Below, piece by piece: positions 12,770 to 24,244 of a stretch of 64,000 nucleotides of DNA. The position numbers and the translations under genes are program-made. Each line of letters starts with the position of its first letter. Positions within the stretch are counted from its first letter, which is position 1. The stretch is taken from positions 124,001 to 188,000 of the forward strand of contig JAGFMI010000007.1 of NCBI GenBank assembly GCA_021030905.1, given 5' to 3'. This DNA is from Pyrenula massariospora. Its lineage: Eukaryota > Ascomycota > Eurotiomycetes > Pyrenulales > Pyrenulaceae. Under the pieces are notes generated by a model. That model did not search any database. It was not told where the DNA came from and was given only the letters and a program-made list of their open reading frames with translations.

Positions 12770-14582
12770 TTAGCAATCCTGCAATATCGGCTTCGTACTA
12801 GGGTAAGGATTTGACTTGGTTGGATCTGCGCAATTCACCCATTTACAGCTTGACTTAGTGCACTGACACATGTTCAAGCCGCTATTGAACCCACTGCTGC
12901 AATCGTAGTTGCCAGGCCCACAAACGTTCGTGCCATCGCAATGGTTGTCATTCCACCAATTGTACTGCCATGATTCCTCCGTCGGCACGGGAGCCTACGG
13001 GTGATGTTAATGTTCGTTCTGAGGCAGCCACCTGGGGAGCAAATGTAATTAGGGAAGACTTACCGGGCAGCCGGCTGTTGGGGCTGGCGTCGCGCATTTC
13101 GCTGTGGCAGATGTTGTGGCTGTCGGTGACTGCAGACCTGTTATAATATGGTAAGATGCTTTCCCGCAGGAAAGATCTATTTCGCCCTTTGCGGCAAATT
13201 CATCGGGGTTAGGTTCACCTGGATATGATTAGTTTGATGGCTGACCTTGCTAGTATACTCTGCAGTAGTGGATACACTTACAAGAAAGGCTGTTTTTCAC
13301 GATATTATAGTAGATGTCGACACAATTGTAAACATCGGGACAGACGCCAGGTTTGTCCTCCCAATCAAAGATCCATTTCCAAGTGGCGTAATTGTCCGAT
13401 ATGGCGTCCATGTGGACGTCGTAGATGTCCAAGGTCCTTGAGGTTGAGGTAGGAATATCGCCAGGATGGTCAGAGCACCACTTATTGACAATTCTATAAG
13501 ATAAATTAGCCTTGCAATGTAGGCACTAAAAATATTCTCAGGAAATATCGCACTCTTTATACACGGTAAGATCCATGTGCACCGTATCTTGATCGTCATC
13601 TCTACGATGAAGACGCCGCCGTCGAAGTTCGTCATGGCATACAGCCTCACCGCTGTCGATTGCAGCTTGCATCGCATTATCAAAGGCCTGATCAGTGTCG
13701 TACAAAGGAGCAGGCTTAGTGGTGAGAACTAAGCAATCACAGCCTTTAATGTATGGCTATAGTCATCTGTCAGTTTCCTGCTAAAGTTTGCAGAATAGCG
13801 CCAGTGCAAAAGATGGAACTTACTCCGACGCATGTTCCAAGGCCTGCGTCTCCTCCACAATTGAGACAAGATGGGATAGGGTCATCCTCATCTGGACAAT
13901 CAACATCGGTACACTCGCAGTTTGCCCAGACTGCATTTGCGCTACAAAGGCCATTACTGCCTTCACAAGCTGGGTGATCGCACCACAAGTTTTCCTTCGG
14001 AATCAGGCAAGTGCCCTGATCTGATTGATCCATCTCGTTTTTGAGGACTCGCACAATCTGACCCGTCTCCTGCTGCAGGACGACCTGGCTATATGCTTCC
14101 CAGAAAGCTGCATTCATCATCAAGCCGAATTGATTATCAGGAGCGCCAGCCTGTACAAGTTGCTGTTGAACTGGTGCTGCTTGTTCTTCCGCAGCAATAA
14201 GGGCCGCTAGCGCTCCGGCCTCCACAGGTCGCCGCAATGCTCGTCGGTTGTCTCTTATTCTTGCCCAGGCGGAAAGAGAACCTTGTACCATGTTCTGGAC
14301 GACCACTACGGTCGCGGCGATTATGCACTGCGTAAGTTCATCATCCCAGTCAATGCGCTTCGTCAATAGACTTCGCTTCCCTAATGGTTCTGAACATCCG
14401 TAGGTATTTTTGCCTATGAGATCGAACGTGCGTTCGGCGTACTCTGTTGAAGGAGCCTGAATAATGACACTGCCAGCGGAATCTGGATAGATGGTAGCTT
14501 GTGCGGAGCTTTCTGTGGAAGACTGAGCTAGGCACACGTCGTAAAGTGCATTAATTGTAGAGAGCAAGAATATCAAGCGCAT
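12770..14582 (-). CDS. Secreted Cys-rich protein of unknown function
   Basis: Not recognised. A signal peptide starts at the ATG at 14582 (MRLIFLLSTINALYDVCLAQ). Exon 1 is 13824-14582 (253 codons), with a helical Ala/Gln-rich middle and a Cys-rich end (CLIPKENLWCDHPACEG, then CECTDVDCPDEDD). Exon 2 begins at 13756 (PYIKGCDCLVLTTKPAPLYD). An intron of uncertain ends lies around 13550-13660. The next exon carries NKWCSDHPGD and WIFDWEDKPGVCPDVYNC and ends at 13282. Exons 13064-13218 and 12770-12994 follow, with a Thr/Ala/Pro linker and a final module (HCDGTNVCGPGNYDC, then CQCTKSSCKWVNCADP). The many evenly spread cysteines suggest an extracellular disulphide-bonded protein. It is transcribed divergently from the secreted metallopeptidase at 15636, so the two may share a promoter. 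That all pieces are one gene is inferred from strand, frame-compatible GT-AG junctions and shared Cys-rich style. Confidence 0.6.
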
Positions 14583-15635
14583 CCTGACTAATTGGACAAT
14601 GAGGTTGTTTTGCTATAGGAATGAATTTCCAGAAGGTGGGCAGTTAAAGATATACATGTCGGACGAACTCTTGACCTAAACAACAAACGTCTTCCGCCAC
14701 TTTGGTCTTCAAATCCCAATTCTGAATACCGTAAATACCGTCATTGTGAGCATAATATCCAACGCCGCAAAGGCGTAATCAAGAGCTATGCCCGAGGCAA
14801 CAGGTACCCGAAAGGCCGAGTGCTGTTGGGTAATTTGCATCGCCCCCATAACGAGGTTTCGATGGTCGAGCTCATAGGACACGCAATTCTTCGCAGTAAG
14901 TAGGTCAAATTGAGCGACGCAAGGAGAGCGGTGTAAGAAAGTCGTACAGAATCTTTAAGCATCTGACCAAGCTTCGAAGTGTCGTCAATATCGACGTTCT
15001 CTTTAGTCGAATCTTCTTCTCAAGCTACCGATGGCCATCACCATAGACTGCAGAATCTCCTCGCGTATTTTTAATCATCTTGAACATTCAATGCTGCGCG
15101 ATGATCGAGTAACTCAGAATCATGATTACCTACCCAGATCAATGCTCCGTTCTGTCATCAAGTCGAAGAATTGCACGCTGTCGCTCGGCTTCACTTGGGC
15201 TCGTTGGGCTAAGAAAAGAATTCCGGAGAAACGCCGACCGGGAATAACTCCACCGAAAATTCATGCGCGCCTTTGCGACACTGTAACAACCTAACCCCTC
15301 CAACACCGGGCTTCAACTGTCAACAGGGTCAGTGCTCCGAAGACCAGCCGCTGCGCTGAAGAGGGTCGTAAAGGCCAAATTGTCTGACAGAGTCAATACA
15401 TTGTCTTTTATTTCGGAAAGCATCAATAGAGCCTCCAACTGGGTAGGTCTAAGCCGTAGCAAGAAATGGCTGAATTGTCGGCCCTGCCTCCAACAAAAGG
15501 GTAGACACCGAGATTTTGAGAGCCGTTTCTGTGACGCAGAAACCTCTCGAGGCTTTGTTTTATCAACGCTTTATAATTCAGAGCACAACCTTTGCTTGCT
15601 TTGCTATGATTTGCATCTGTTACGATCTCTCCAAG
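14583..15635. promoter_or_regulatory. Bidirectional promoter region of the secreted pair
   Basis: 1.05 kb between the start codons of the divergent Cys-rich and metallopeptidase genes. No convincing coding frame is seen. It should hold both promoters; no specific binding site stands out. Confidence 0.45.
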
Positions 15636-17073
15636 ATGATACCCACTATCATACGCAATCCCCTAGCATGCGTTTTTTCAATTTCACTGTTTTTGAGTTT
15701 CACCGTTGCTCAAAAATCATACACATATTGGATAGATGATTCCTGTAAAAAGGACGAGTATAATGCACACGTTAATGCCGCCATTGCTGATGCTATAAAA
15801 TGGGGAGAGAGTGGTTAGTACATGACAACCTCACTTGGAAATGAAACAATTTAACATGGTTAGCTCATAATCGTCTTCAAAGCACGACAGACAGTATCAC
15901 CGAAGGCTATTTCAAGACTATATTCAAAGTTGACAAGGATAATGACGACGGGACAACCAAAAGGCGGGTTGACAGTATGTCCAAGGCTGGTGTATGTCAG
16001 ACGAACTAAACTGAAGTATGATGGACAGATATGATGGGTGGACCTTCAGCACCCGCCTTCCTGGACAACCCAGGAGGACAACCTTTCGGTATTGGAGGAC
16101 TGACGTCTACATCCGCCCGTGACAGCGCAAATATTAGGTTTTATTGTGACGATGACCCTATGGATATTAATGGAGGCACCCGATGGACTCTCTTGCCCGA
16201 TCCTCAGAACCCACGGCCAGGATACAAGCCTCAGCGGTCCAGGCCTCGCCCTACTCGAAATGCTGGAGTTACAGGGCCGTATGCTGATACTTTAGTCTCA
16301 TTTTGATCGATATTGAGTATCTGACAGACTATAGATTCCAGGAATGGGAAGACACGCTCAATGGCGTGCGAATGAATGATCGCTCCATGGGATGCAACGA
16401 TCCCGGCACCCAGGGCGAGACTTTTGTCGGAAGGCCTATGAGGGGCAATACTATGATTTTCCCAAGGGCAGTAATCTCGGTATGCACTTACAGGCTATCT
16501 CTTTACCTAGACATTGTGCCGCTAATTATGTTTAATGTAGCTATGCACACGACAGGCTAAGGGAGTGATTGACTCGCTCGATCATTACCCCTCGGACGAT
16601 GACATGAAAACTTGGGTCAATATACCTTTCTCTAACGGCGAGGGCCCCTTAGACCAGTTCAGGATAATTACCTCCTTCGCTGTATTCCACGAGGTTGCCA
16701 TCCTCCCCATTGCACAATCTTTGATTATATAGACACTAATCGCGCACAGCTCACCCATGCAATCGGCAATACGGTCGACCTTCCGTGGAAGAACGGCCTT
16801 CCAGCTTACTGGTGGGACTCTGTACAGGATATGACCGCCATTCAGTCGACCCGGAACGCGCAAAATTTCTCCTTCTTCGGTCTCCTGGCAAGATTGCTGG
16901 ACCGCAAATTCCGACTGTCTACAGATGCGACAAAACTGAAGCAAGGCATACTTGAGTATAATTCTAATGGATTTCCTCATAAGCTCCGACGAGCCGTGAC
17001 TGCAGGGTTATATGCAGGAGCTCTCATGGCGCGGGATGCTCTTGGTGGGAGGTATGTAACAATGAAAGCCTAA
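15636..17073 (+). CDS. Secreted HExxH zinc metallopeptidase-like protein (M35-like)
   Basis: Six exons fit: 15636-15813, 15864-15974, 16029-16278, 16335-16479, 16541-16693 and 16750-17073, giving 386 aa with every intron GT-AG. A signal peptide (PLACVFSISLFLSFTVAQ) is followed by YTYWIDDSCKK, a start typical of fungal deuterolysin/lysine-specific-endopeptidase-like proteins. Splicing exon 5 to exon 6 creates HELTHA at about residues 278-283, the HExxH zinc site; the intron falls between E and L. Downstream, NAQNFSFFGLLARLL matches the place where M35-like proteins have an N-A-(D/E)-S/N-aromatic segment. No third zinc ligand can be assigned with certainty. Likely role: extracellular protein breakdown or host interaction. 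Some members of this broad group may have lost activity. The divergent Cys-rich neighbour could be a partner, but that is inference. Confidence 0.78.
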
Positions 17074-17650
17074 TTGTCCTGCTGGGATTGGTGAGCAAGG
17101 TGCGGGATGACCCTGGGGAACAAAAGTTCGTGTTGAGCGCGGATACTATGAGTAATTTATTCTACTCTTTTCATCGATCTTCGCTTAATGCCATGGTTTC
17201 TCAAAAAGTTCCCCTTACTACTCGCTTACTCCCTTACTTGTACCTTCTAGAGCCGAGATCGTCACGTGGATGTCTCCTAGTAGGCTGCCTCAAGCCTTCG
17301 TATTCATTGTTGTCAACAAATGTATCCACGCTAATGCTGCTGTCCAATACAGACATAGTATTTCGTCAGTAGAATGTTTCGTACCGCACTGTTAGTATAC
17401 CCTATGTCCTTCTCGATACCTTTTTCAACTTCGTGGTCAGCCGTAGAGACGTTAGAGTAGCTGCGCAGCTTCCTCAGCAAGAATGGATCCACAAGATCTT
17501 ATGTACGACAGCGCGGAGTGGCATCTCTGACACTGAGTGTTCGGAAGGTCCGTCATCGCCACAAAGATGGAAAGGTTAAGTATTCACCTAAATTAGAACA
17601 AATCTTTCTGTCCAATGATATAATTCCGAGTTGCCTAGCTAAAAGAAGGA
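17074..17650. other. Intergenic between convergent genes
   Basis: 577 bp between the convergent metallopeptidase and carboxylesterase genes. It probably holds both 3' UTRs. A frame at 17088-17372 has no domain and is not supported as a gene. Confidence 0.5.
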
Positions 17651-19919
17651 TCATACGCCAAGTTCCTCTTGGACCGAATTAATGAACTCGCACCTCTCCA
17701 GCAACATTTCCCACTCCACCGCCTTCTGCCGCTCATCCCCATCTTGTCCTGGGCGTTTAAATACAGTAGCTGGCCCAGTCCCGTACGGGCCACCAACAAC
17801 ATTCACCGTCAGCGCATCTGGATGATCCCCCGTCAACCCCTCCGCCGTCGACCGTCCATAAGCACGCGGCCACTGCCCCAGCCCAGTCCCCTCCGCCTTC
17901 ACTTTATTCGGATGTCCCTCATGCGCAAAGGCGATCGCGCTAGCGCTCAACCGTGCAGAAAGCTCCCGCTGCTGCTGACTGTTATCCCCTCCCCCACCAA
18001 CCACCTCCGCATTCAACAGGTACGGAATGTCCGAGAGGTGGGCGACCTTCCAGAACGGCACGCCCATGGCCTCGAACACGGGCGCGAAGCGCGTCTGGTT
18101 CATCTCGTAGAGGCGGACGTTGGGCTGGCCGTGCTTGTGGACGTGCCAGGTGAAGTCGATGACGGGGCAGGTGAACCACATGTCGCGGTTGATTTGGGCG
18201 GCGCGGAAGTAGTCCACGGAGACCGGGGAGGAGGCGGAGGCGAGATGGGCGAAGGAGTCCCTGGGATAGAGGGACAGGAAGCGGGAGAGGGTGGGCTGGG
18301 TGAAATTTGTGATGAAGGTTGAGAAGCTCGCTAGGATAGATGCGTCGCCGTGAGTTGGGGGCGGAGGGTACCAGGCGCCGTCGTTGGCGCTCCAGGAGGC
18401 GATTATGGGGATATCTAGGGTGGGCGGTTAGCGTTATAGTGAAGCGTATGTTGAGTGTCAGCTGGGGTAGTGTGAGTCTTAGAGATTGGGTGCTATAGAT
18501 AAGACTAAATCGTAGTAGACAATCTGGTTGTATAAGACATGAAGCTGATGTAAGTGGTATATGGTTATCATGTCAAGCATTGAATCTGGACTAAAAGAGG
18601 GAAAGGAAGTGCGCACGCCTCGGAAATGGGTGGTAGTAAACCTACTCTTGACGAATTGGCCCTTCTTGAGCAACACTGATGGCCGCTCAGGGATGTAGTA
18701 GTCGTCAAAGCTCGGGTAGAATGAGAGCTCGCCGAATGGAGGCCTCAATTTTCGTGCTAGTGAGACTGAGACGTTCATCAGCTTCTCTAAAGGCATGTCT
18801 CGCAGACAGTCGACTGTCCATTCCGAATCAAATTCGCCCCTGATGCATCCTAGCGTTTCGGCAACTGTTCTGGTGTTGTTTGCAACGAGATCACTCTTGA
18901 TGTTGAAGTTCAAGCCAGATGCCCCGGACATCATGCTGGAAGGATTTAGCCGATTGTCGTCTGCGCGGAGAGGCGCTCCACTTACATAGCCTTCTGGAAT
19001 GGCACACCCACTTCGCCCCGGAAAGATGTGAGGTGCAATCCAATGCTGCTGGCGCCTACGCTCTGTCCAATACCAGTGACCCGGTTGGGATCGCCGCCAA
19101 AAGCTTCAATGTTGTTTTGAATCCCTAGAAGCTTGTCAAGACCTAGATCATAGCTGGGATGTGTCAAGGATACGGACAGTTAAAAGCCGCACGTTGATCC
19201 CTCAAGCCTACATTGGCAGACTTTGCATCGCGTAAGGCTTTGTTTGTTGCATATCCAAAGACTTACGAGCTCGTCAGCATTTCTGCTAGGCCGTGAGAAT
19301 CGACTTACTGCCCAAGCGATAATTCATGCCAACCAGGATTACTGGCTGGTGATTAGCTACAGACTGGCGTATGAGCCCGTCTGGGTGATACAGCTCATCA
19401 GTGGCACTCCCAAGCGCCGAGCCACCTACATCCCGTCAGCGTGCCATTCGGATTTTTTGTCAACTCTTTTATTGTACCACCATGGATCCAGACCATCACC
19501 GGAAGCTTCGCAGATGGCTCAGTGCCTCTCGGTCTGGCAATCCTGACACTCAAACAATTTTCGCTAACGTTAGTAATGGGGCTCGTGAACGGGAGCGGGG
19601 CCGCTCCCATGCCCTGAGGACAGACCGCACCCGGGGCAGTGGCATCTATCAAAGAGCCAAGTGGTGGATCGTATGGCACAGGTGGTGTGAATCTGTTTAA
19701 GCCAGAGGTATCGTGGGCGTAAAAAATGTTGTAGAAGTGCTCAACGTCTTTCCGAAGCACTCCTTGATAAGAGATTCCTCTTCTCTTATCGATGACCAAG
19801 GCTTCAACAGAGGTTTCGTGGAAGAACTGCATCCGTGATCGGGAGAGGTAGAGACTAAAGAGGCCAACAAGCATGGGTACTAGGAGAAAGACAACGGCAG
19901 AACGGAGGCTTGACGCCAT
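17651..19919 (-). CDS. Carboxylesterase type B (lipase/cholinesterase-like)
   Basis: Six exons: 19478-19919, 19309-19425, 19178-19261, 18986-19124, 18646-18935 and 17651-18414, giving 611 aa. The last intron is long (about 231 bp) by local standards. The N-terminus is a signal peptide or signal anchor (AVVFLLVPMLVGLFSLYL). Family landmarks appear in order: ENCLSVRI, the oxyanion loop HGGGSALGSA (made by splicing), NYRLGIFGY, EAFGGDPNRVTGIGQSVG with nucleophile Ser near residue 236, IMMSGASG, and a late AHLSDIPYLLN segment that fits the catalytic His. It should hydrolyse carboxylic esters outside the cell or in the secretory path; substrate unknown. Several N-x-S/T sites (for example NVSENC) fit a glycoprotein. 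It converges on the metallopeptidase gene. Confidence 0.9.
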
Positions 19920-20699
19920 GATGTAGCTTTACTATCATTTGCTCAGCCTCGACTTTGCTGAGGCAAAGTTCGGATCTATAACTTGTCACCCAGTTCACGT
20001 GTTGCTTAAATCGTCCGAGTCTGAGATATCTGACAGAAAATGTTCTGGCGTTGAGCGAGTAGAGTCACACGAGGGTGCCTTGTCTACGCCGCAGACACCC
20101 CGCGTAATCGGATAGTCGTAACCCCTTTAGTTTAAATTGTTGCTTTCTTCTCGCTACTTTGTCGTATACGCATTGTGAGCGAAACTTTAAGATGTCTCCA
20201 TCACCTCGGACGCGCCTCGTATACGAAAAGTAGGTGATTAGAATGGTTGAGGATACTAACGCCGGATACCACGTAAAGGTCGTTTGCGATCATCCCATCC
20301 AGCTTTCATTGGAGCTCGACTTGTTTGTCGAGAGCTTATATAAAAAAAATATCATGTAACAATTTGTACGTGCGGTTATATCTTTGTTTTTTTAAAAGCA
20401 ATATATCTATATAGACATGTGTCGGTTGTCACTTAAGGTGTTACAAATGTCGACGATTTTCTGGGGCCCATGACGGCAGTGCCACCCCTTTGTTATGATC
20501 AGCGCTTGGGGGTGCCAATGTCGTCATTGGCCCCAAAAGCCCTCGACATTTGTACCAACTGAAGAGATGAGTGCCTGCCCCGAAACGCGGCGTGCAAAAC
20601 TAGCGAGAGAGATAGATCAAGTCCTCAGATTATACTCATTTACCTTTCTATCCGCGCTTTGGAGACTGTGGCAGCCGGGCTGTGCTTCATATTACACCT
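19920..20699. other. Intergenic with foldback element
   Basis: Promoter side of the carboxylesterase gene, then an AT-rich tract (about 20330-20420) and the foldback repeat at 20443-20553. No coding gene is supported. Confidence 0.5.
20443..20553. repeat. 111-bp imperfect foldback (MITE-like) element
   Basis: Two arms of about 45 bp are near-perfect reverse complements around a loop of about 20 bp. The left arm begins ACAAATGTCGA and ends GTGCCACCCC; the right arm begins GGGGTGCCAATG and ends CGACATTTGT. The outermost 11 bp pair exactly, with a few mismatches and a 2-bp gap inside. I see no clear target-site duplication and no coding capacity. It could be a small non-autonomous DNA element or a structured RNA or regulatory hairpin. 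Confidence 0.7.
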
Positions 20700-20890
20700 T
20701 CACCTTCCTCCTTTACCTTCCATATGGAAAATCCTCCTATGCTCCATCAGATGATCTCTTCGTGCAAAACCTCTGTCTCCTTTGTGGCGGCATGTAGGAT
20801 AAGGACAATCGATAAGTAAGAGGAAGTGAACGCTCCTATAATGTCGACCGAGATCTTCGATCCGACTGAAACTAGAAGCGCAGCCGGGAT
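20700..20890 (-). pseudogene. C2H2 zinc-finger fragment
   Basis: A short frame encodes two classical zinc fingers: ICMYPGCASSFSRIEDLGRH...H, then CPYPTCRHKGDRGFARRDHL followed by MEHRRIFH. This layout is common in fungal C2H2 proteins, where the second finger carries a GFxRRDHLxEH core. The frame can be followed upstream only to about 20970 before a stop, with no start codon or clear upstream exon, and no further domain follows the fingers. It may be the last exon of a small transcription-factor-like gene or a leftover of a larger one. DNA-binding activity is possible but unproven. Confidence 0.45.
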
Positions 20891-21023
20891 ACATACAAAT
20901 GACCCGCGATCTTGTCGGGTCCTGCTGCGATGTCGGAATATTATTGGAATGAGATACGTCCTGGGAACCTTAATCTCGTCAGTCAACAGCGTCGATCGGG
21001 ATCTGAACATGAAGGCATGTTAA

Positions 21024-21937
21024 CTGTATGATGAGCCAGCATTTGACCCAGCTTGCGCCATCTGAATAGAGCGGTACAAGTTGTACCTGAGATTTAATCT
21101 AGCCCCTCAAGTTCGACCAATTTTTTTCGTAGGAAGAAATCAAGCGTATCTATAGAAAGCTCCCGAACCCTAAGAGAGACTGTTTAGAAAATCATTCATA
21201 ACACTATGAAGGCAATGACAGTTGGAAAAAGGCAGAATCTATTTCATTCGTTCGGCTGCGTCCTTTTACAAAGCCGATTGCGATACGAAGCTCTCTAATT
21301 AGCCCCGCTCTACAGCTCTCTCAGGGATCATGATCAAACATCATGGATCGGTCGACAATATATTTACCATTGCTACTGATGATCCGAGGCTGCGGTTCGC
21401 CTTGTGGTTCCCAGCAAGGCGTGGATCGACGGTGAAACGCCCCGCCTTTCCTGTCGGCACACCAAACTATTCCCGGGGCTTACTTAGGCACTTCTTTCAT
21501 TTTTTTTTCTTAGTGCTCCAAAATCCCACAATTAATGCGCATCATACCATTCTTATTGAACTTCAGAATGCCCTTTTCATTTTTCAGGGCTTCTGACTCA
21601 TTGTTGAGCAGGATCGAGGGAAGCTCTATAGTTGTTGAACTCGCTCTGACTTGTGCCAATATTCCTTCCCCATTCGAACCTCTTCCATGGTCAGAGTATT
21701 AAACAAAAATTGGCGACTATCATGAAGCCTTGCCGGAAACTATCCAGCCCATATGCGTCATTTGTTCTGTAACGGGCCACCTTCGCCGCTAAGGATATAC
21801 TCAGAAACATGATGCTGTGTACAGAAAAGACGAAAAGTCTAGCATTGCTCGTATCATGAGTTGCAATTACCGAGACTCGCGAAAAGCGGGCCACAGAACA
21901 TCAGCGATTGAAAGTCAGATTCTACTAGATGGGTTAA
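21024..21937. other. Intergenic downstream of HET gene
   Basis: About 0.9 kb without a supported gene. T-rich runs occur near 21120 and 21500. It likely includes the 3' UTR of the minus-strand HET gene. Confidence 0.5.
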
Positions 21938-24244
21938 CTACAAGATCTTGACTCTCCTTATGGTCCATTCCGGCTCTGGAAAATCTGGACCTCGTGGAAT
22001 CTTCGCTATTCCAATACGCACGTACTCATCAGCCTTACCGCCTGGTAGAGATTCCAGAATGAGACACCACAGGACAGATGTCCCGTTGTCTTGCCAATAT
22101 TCGAGTGGCGTGTTGGCAATGATCAAATAGAGCTGGCTTGACTCCACATCTCGCGGACTCCCGAGATTAATGCAACTGTCGTCCCAGTCGAGTTCTCGGA
22201 CGACTTGTCCCTTGCAGACTGACCGTTTCTTGGACGAGCTAATATCGAGGTCGCAGCTCGGTGGTGTTTCTGGAGGGCTGGCCTGGCTGTAACTGAATTC
22301 ACCCCATTCTTGCATGTCTCGGATAGCTTGTCTCGTGAGCTCTCCACTGAAGTCAGGATCTACAGGCAAACGACCATCAAAGATATCTTTGCCACCATCC
22401 AGGAGAAAATTGTACAGAAATGGCGAGGGTCTTTGTAGCCAGAGTGGATCATTAAGGCTTGTGGCAAAACTTTCAATGACAATGTAAGAATCCGGCAAAG
22501 GTTGGCCAAGTGGGTCTCCCTCAGCTTCTACGATTTGGGTGTCGATTATCGTTGCACCTTGGCGCTGCCAGTCCTCCATACGACGCGGTGCCCAGTGTTT
22601 TCCGAGCGAATGGTATATGTAGGGTTTCTCGCCGCCTTCCAGCTCTACTGCGGCCCAACTCCAAGAAGGACCTCTATAAATATTCCGAGAGCGACGCCCA
22701 ACACGAGAAGATCCCCACAGTAGTCCTCGGTGCATGTCTTGAAGCCACAGGCCAGCCCTGTATATCAGCCCAGTCTGCGTCGTGATTTCTTGTGCAATTC
22801 CGGAGATGGCGGGGAATCGGTCGGTTTTTTCAGATAGGTCGCGTTTACAGTAATTACTTACTATGTGATACCAACGGTTGAGGATTACCTCCACACGTGG
22901 AAGTGAATCAAGGCTATTATGTTTCAGCTTCTCGTTCTCTGACTTAGCCCTTTGAAGAAAATAAGACTTCTCGCCATCATAGAGGGCCTTAAAATTGCTT
23001 TCAGATGGTCTGGGCAGATCTTCAGAGAAAGAGCATGACTGACAGCTCCAAAAAACGCACTGAACCCCAAAATGTATTGTCCGAGGTGAGAGGAAGTATT
23101 CCTGCAGGGTCCATCCGCGATGGTCCAGTGCCGAATAACTTCCTCGGGATCCTATGACCGGCCTTATGTAGATGGTACCATAAGCCCCCAAAGATTTTAG
23201 TGCATATTCAAGCGACCGGGATGGAGGGGGATCTCTCTCTTCGAGAAAACCGTCTAGAACAGAAGACGCTCTGTCTACAGCAATGGTTAATATAGCATTC
23301 CTGAAGATGGAGTGCATCTGTTTGATTTCAATTGCTTTATCCAATGGGTCGTCCTGGATGATACAAAGCGCGTCAATCCCTAAAACCGTACTTAGTAGGG
23401 CGACCTGATGACTCGAGGGCATGACAAACAAAGGTATCGATATCCTAACGCTCTCACTACTATGACAGCGTCTCTAAAGGTCGGTGGAAGCTGTGTAAGG
23501 TTGATGGTCTCATGCATCTCTTGTAGATCCTTCCGGGTGGTTTTTAGAAAGTTCTTCTCTGGACCCCAGCAATAGCTTAGGGCTGCCCACTCAAGAGTAT
23601 CATTGCTTTGACGAGCTGTTGTAGTGGTGACTAGCTTTATGCAATCGCGAAATGGTCCAGTCTCACCTGTGTCAATGAGTCGTGTTGGGATATGAGACTT
23701 GTCTCGACGGGGGCATGATGAATGATCTGTGATGCAGCTCTGGATCCAACTTCTAACTTTGTTGAAAAGGTCTGCTGAGATTTTGAGAGGAATGGGTCGG
23801 CTCATTACGATCTTCGCCAACGGAGTACCTTACACGGTGAGTCGTGACAAAACAAGTGCCTAGAATGGCGTTACCTTCGTCAACGAATACCTCCCAAATT
23901 CTAAATTCATCATCAAATCCAGGATATTGAATTCTCAAAGAAAGGCCCCAATTTCCTGGGCGATCGGTGATAAGACGGTCTAAGTCAAGGATGACAGAGG
24001 CATTGTCAGGATATTGTACCAGGACTCCAAGATCTTCTATCTTTTCTAGAATGAATCTACAGAAGGAACAGTTTCGGGACGAGTCCTTGATGGATTTGAG
24101 ATCGGGATGATACGGTAATCTGAATTTGTTAAGCCGGTCAGGGTCAATGCCATCACGGTTTGCCAATATCGTTTCGGCGATAGCATTACCAAGATTGCTG
24201 CACACGGGGCAATTACTGTCGGAATGAGATTGATTCTTAGACAT
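21938..24244 (-). CDS. HET-domain protein (heterokaryon incompatibility type)
   Basis: Three exons, 23875-24244, 23430-23828 and 21938-23379, give 736 aa; the introns are 46 and 50 bp. The N-terminus has a CPVCSNLG/CSFCRFILEK Cys pair often seen before HET domains. The HET domain has all three marks: EWAALSYCWGPEKNF, LGYRYLWIDALCIIQDD (Trp restored by splicing) and RGWTLQEYFLSPRTIHFG. The long C-terminal half has GPSWSWAAVE, a common feature of large HET proteins. HET domains trigger cell death in fungal non-self recognition, often downstream of NLR-like or membrane partners; they share ancestry with TIR domains. Its target is unknown. It lies about 9.5 kb from the NLR-like gene, which makes a recognition island plausible. 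The ATG at 24244 gives a normal start. Confidence 0.92.

Noticed and set aside
17088-17372. Plus-strand frame after the metallopeptidase stop
   Set aside because: No family match, and the metallopeptidase reading closes cleanly at 17073.
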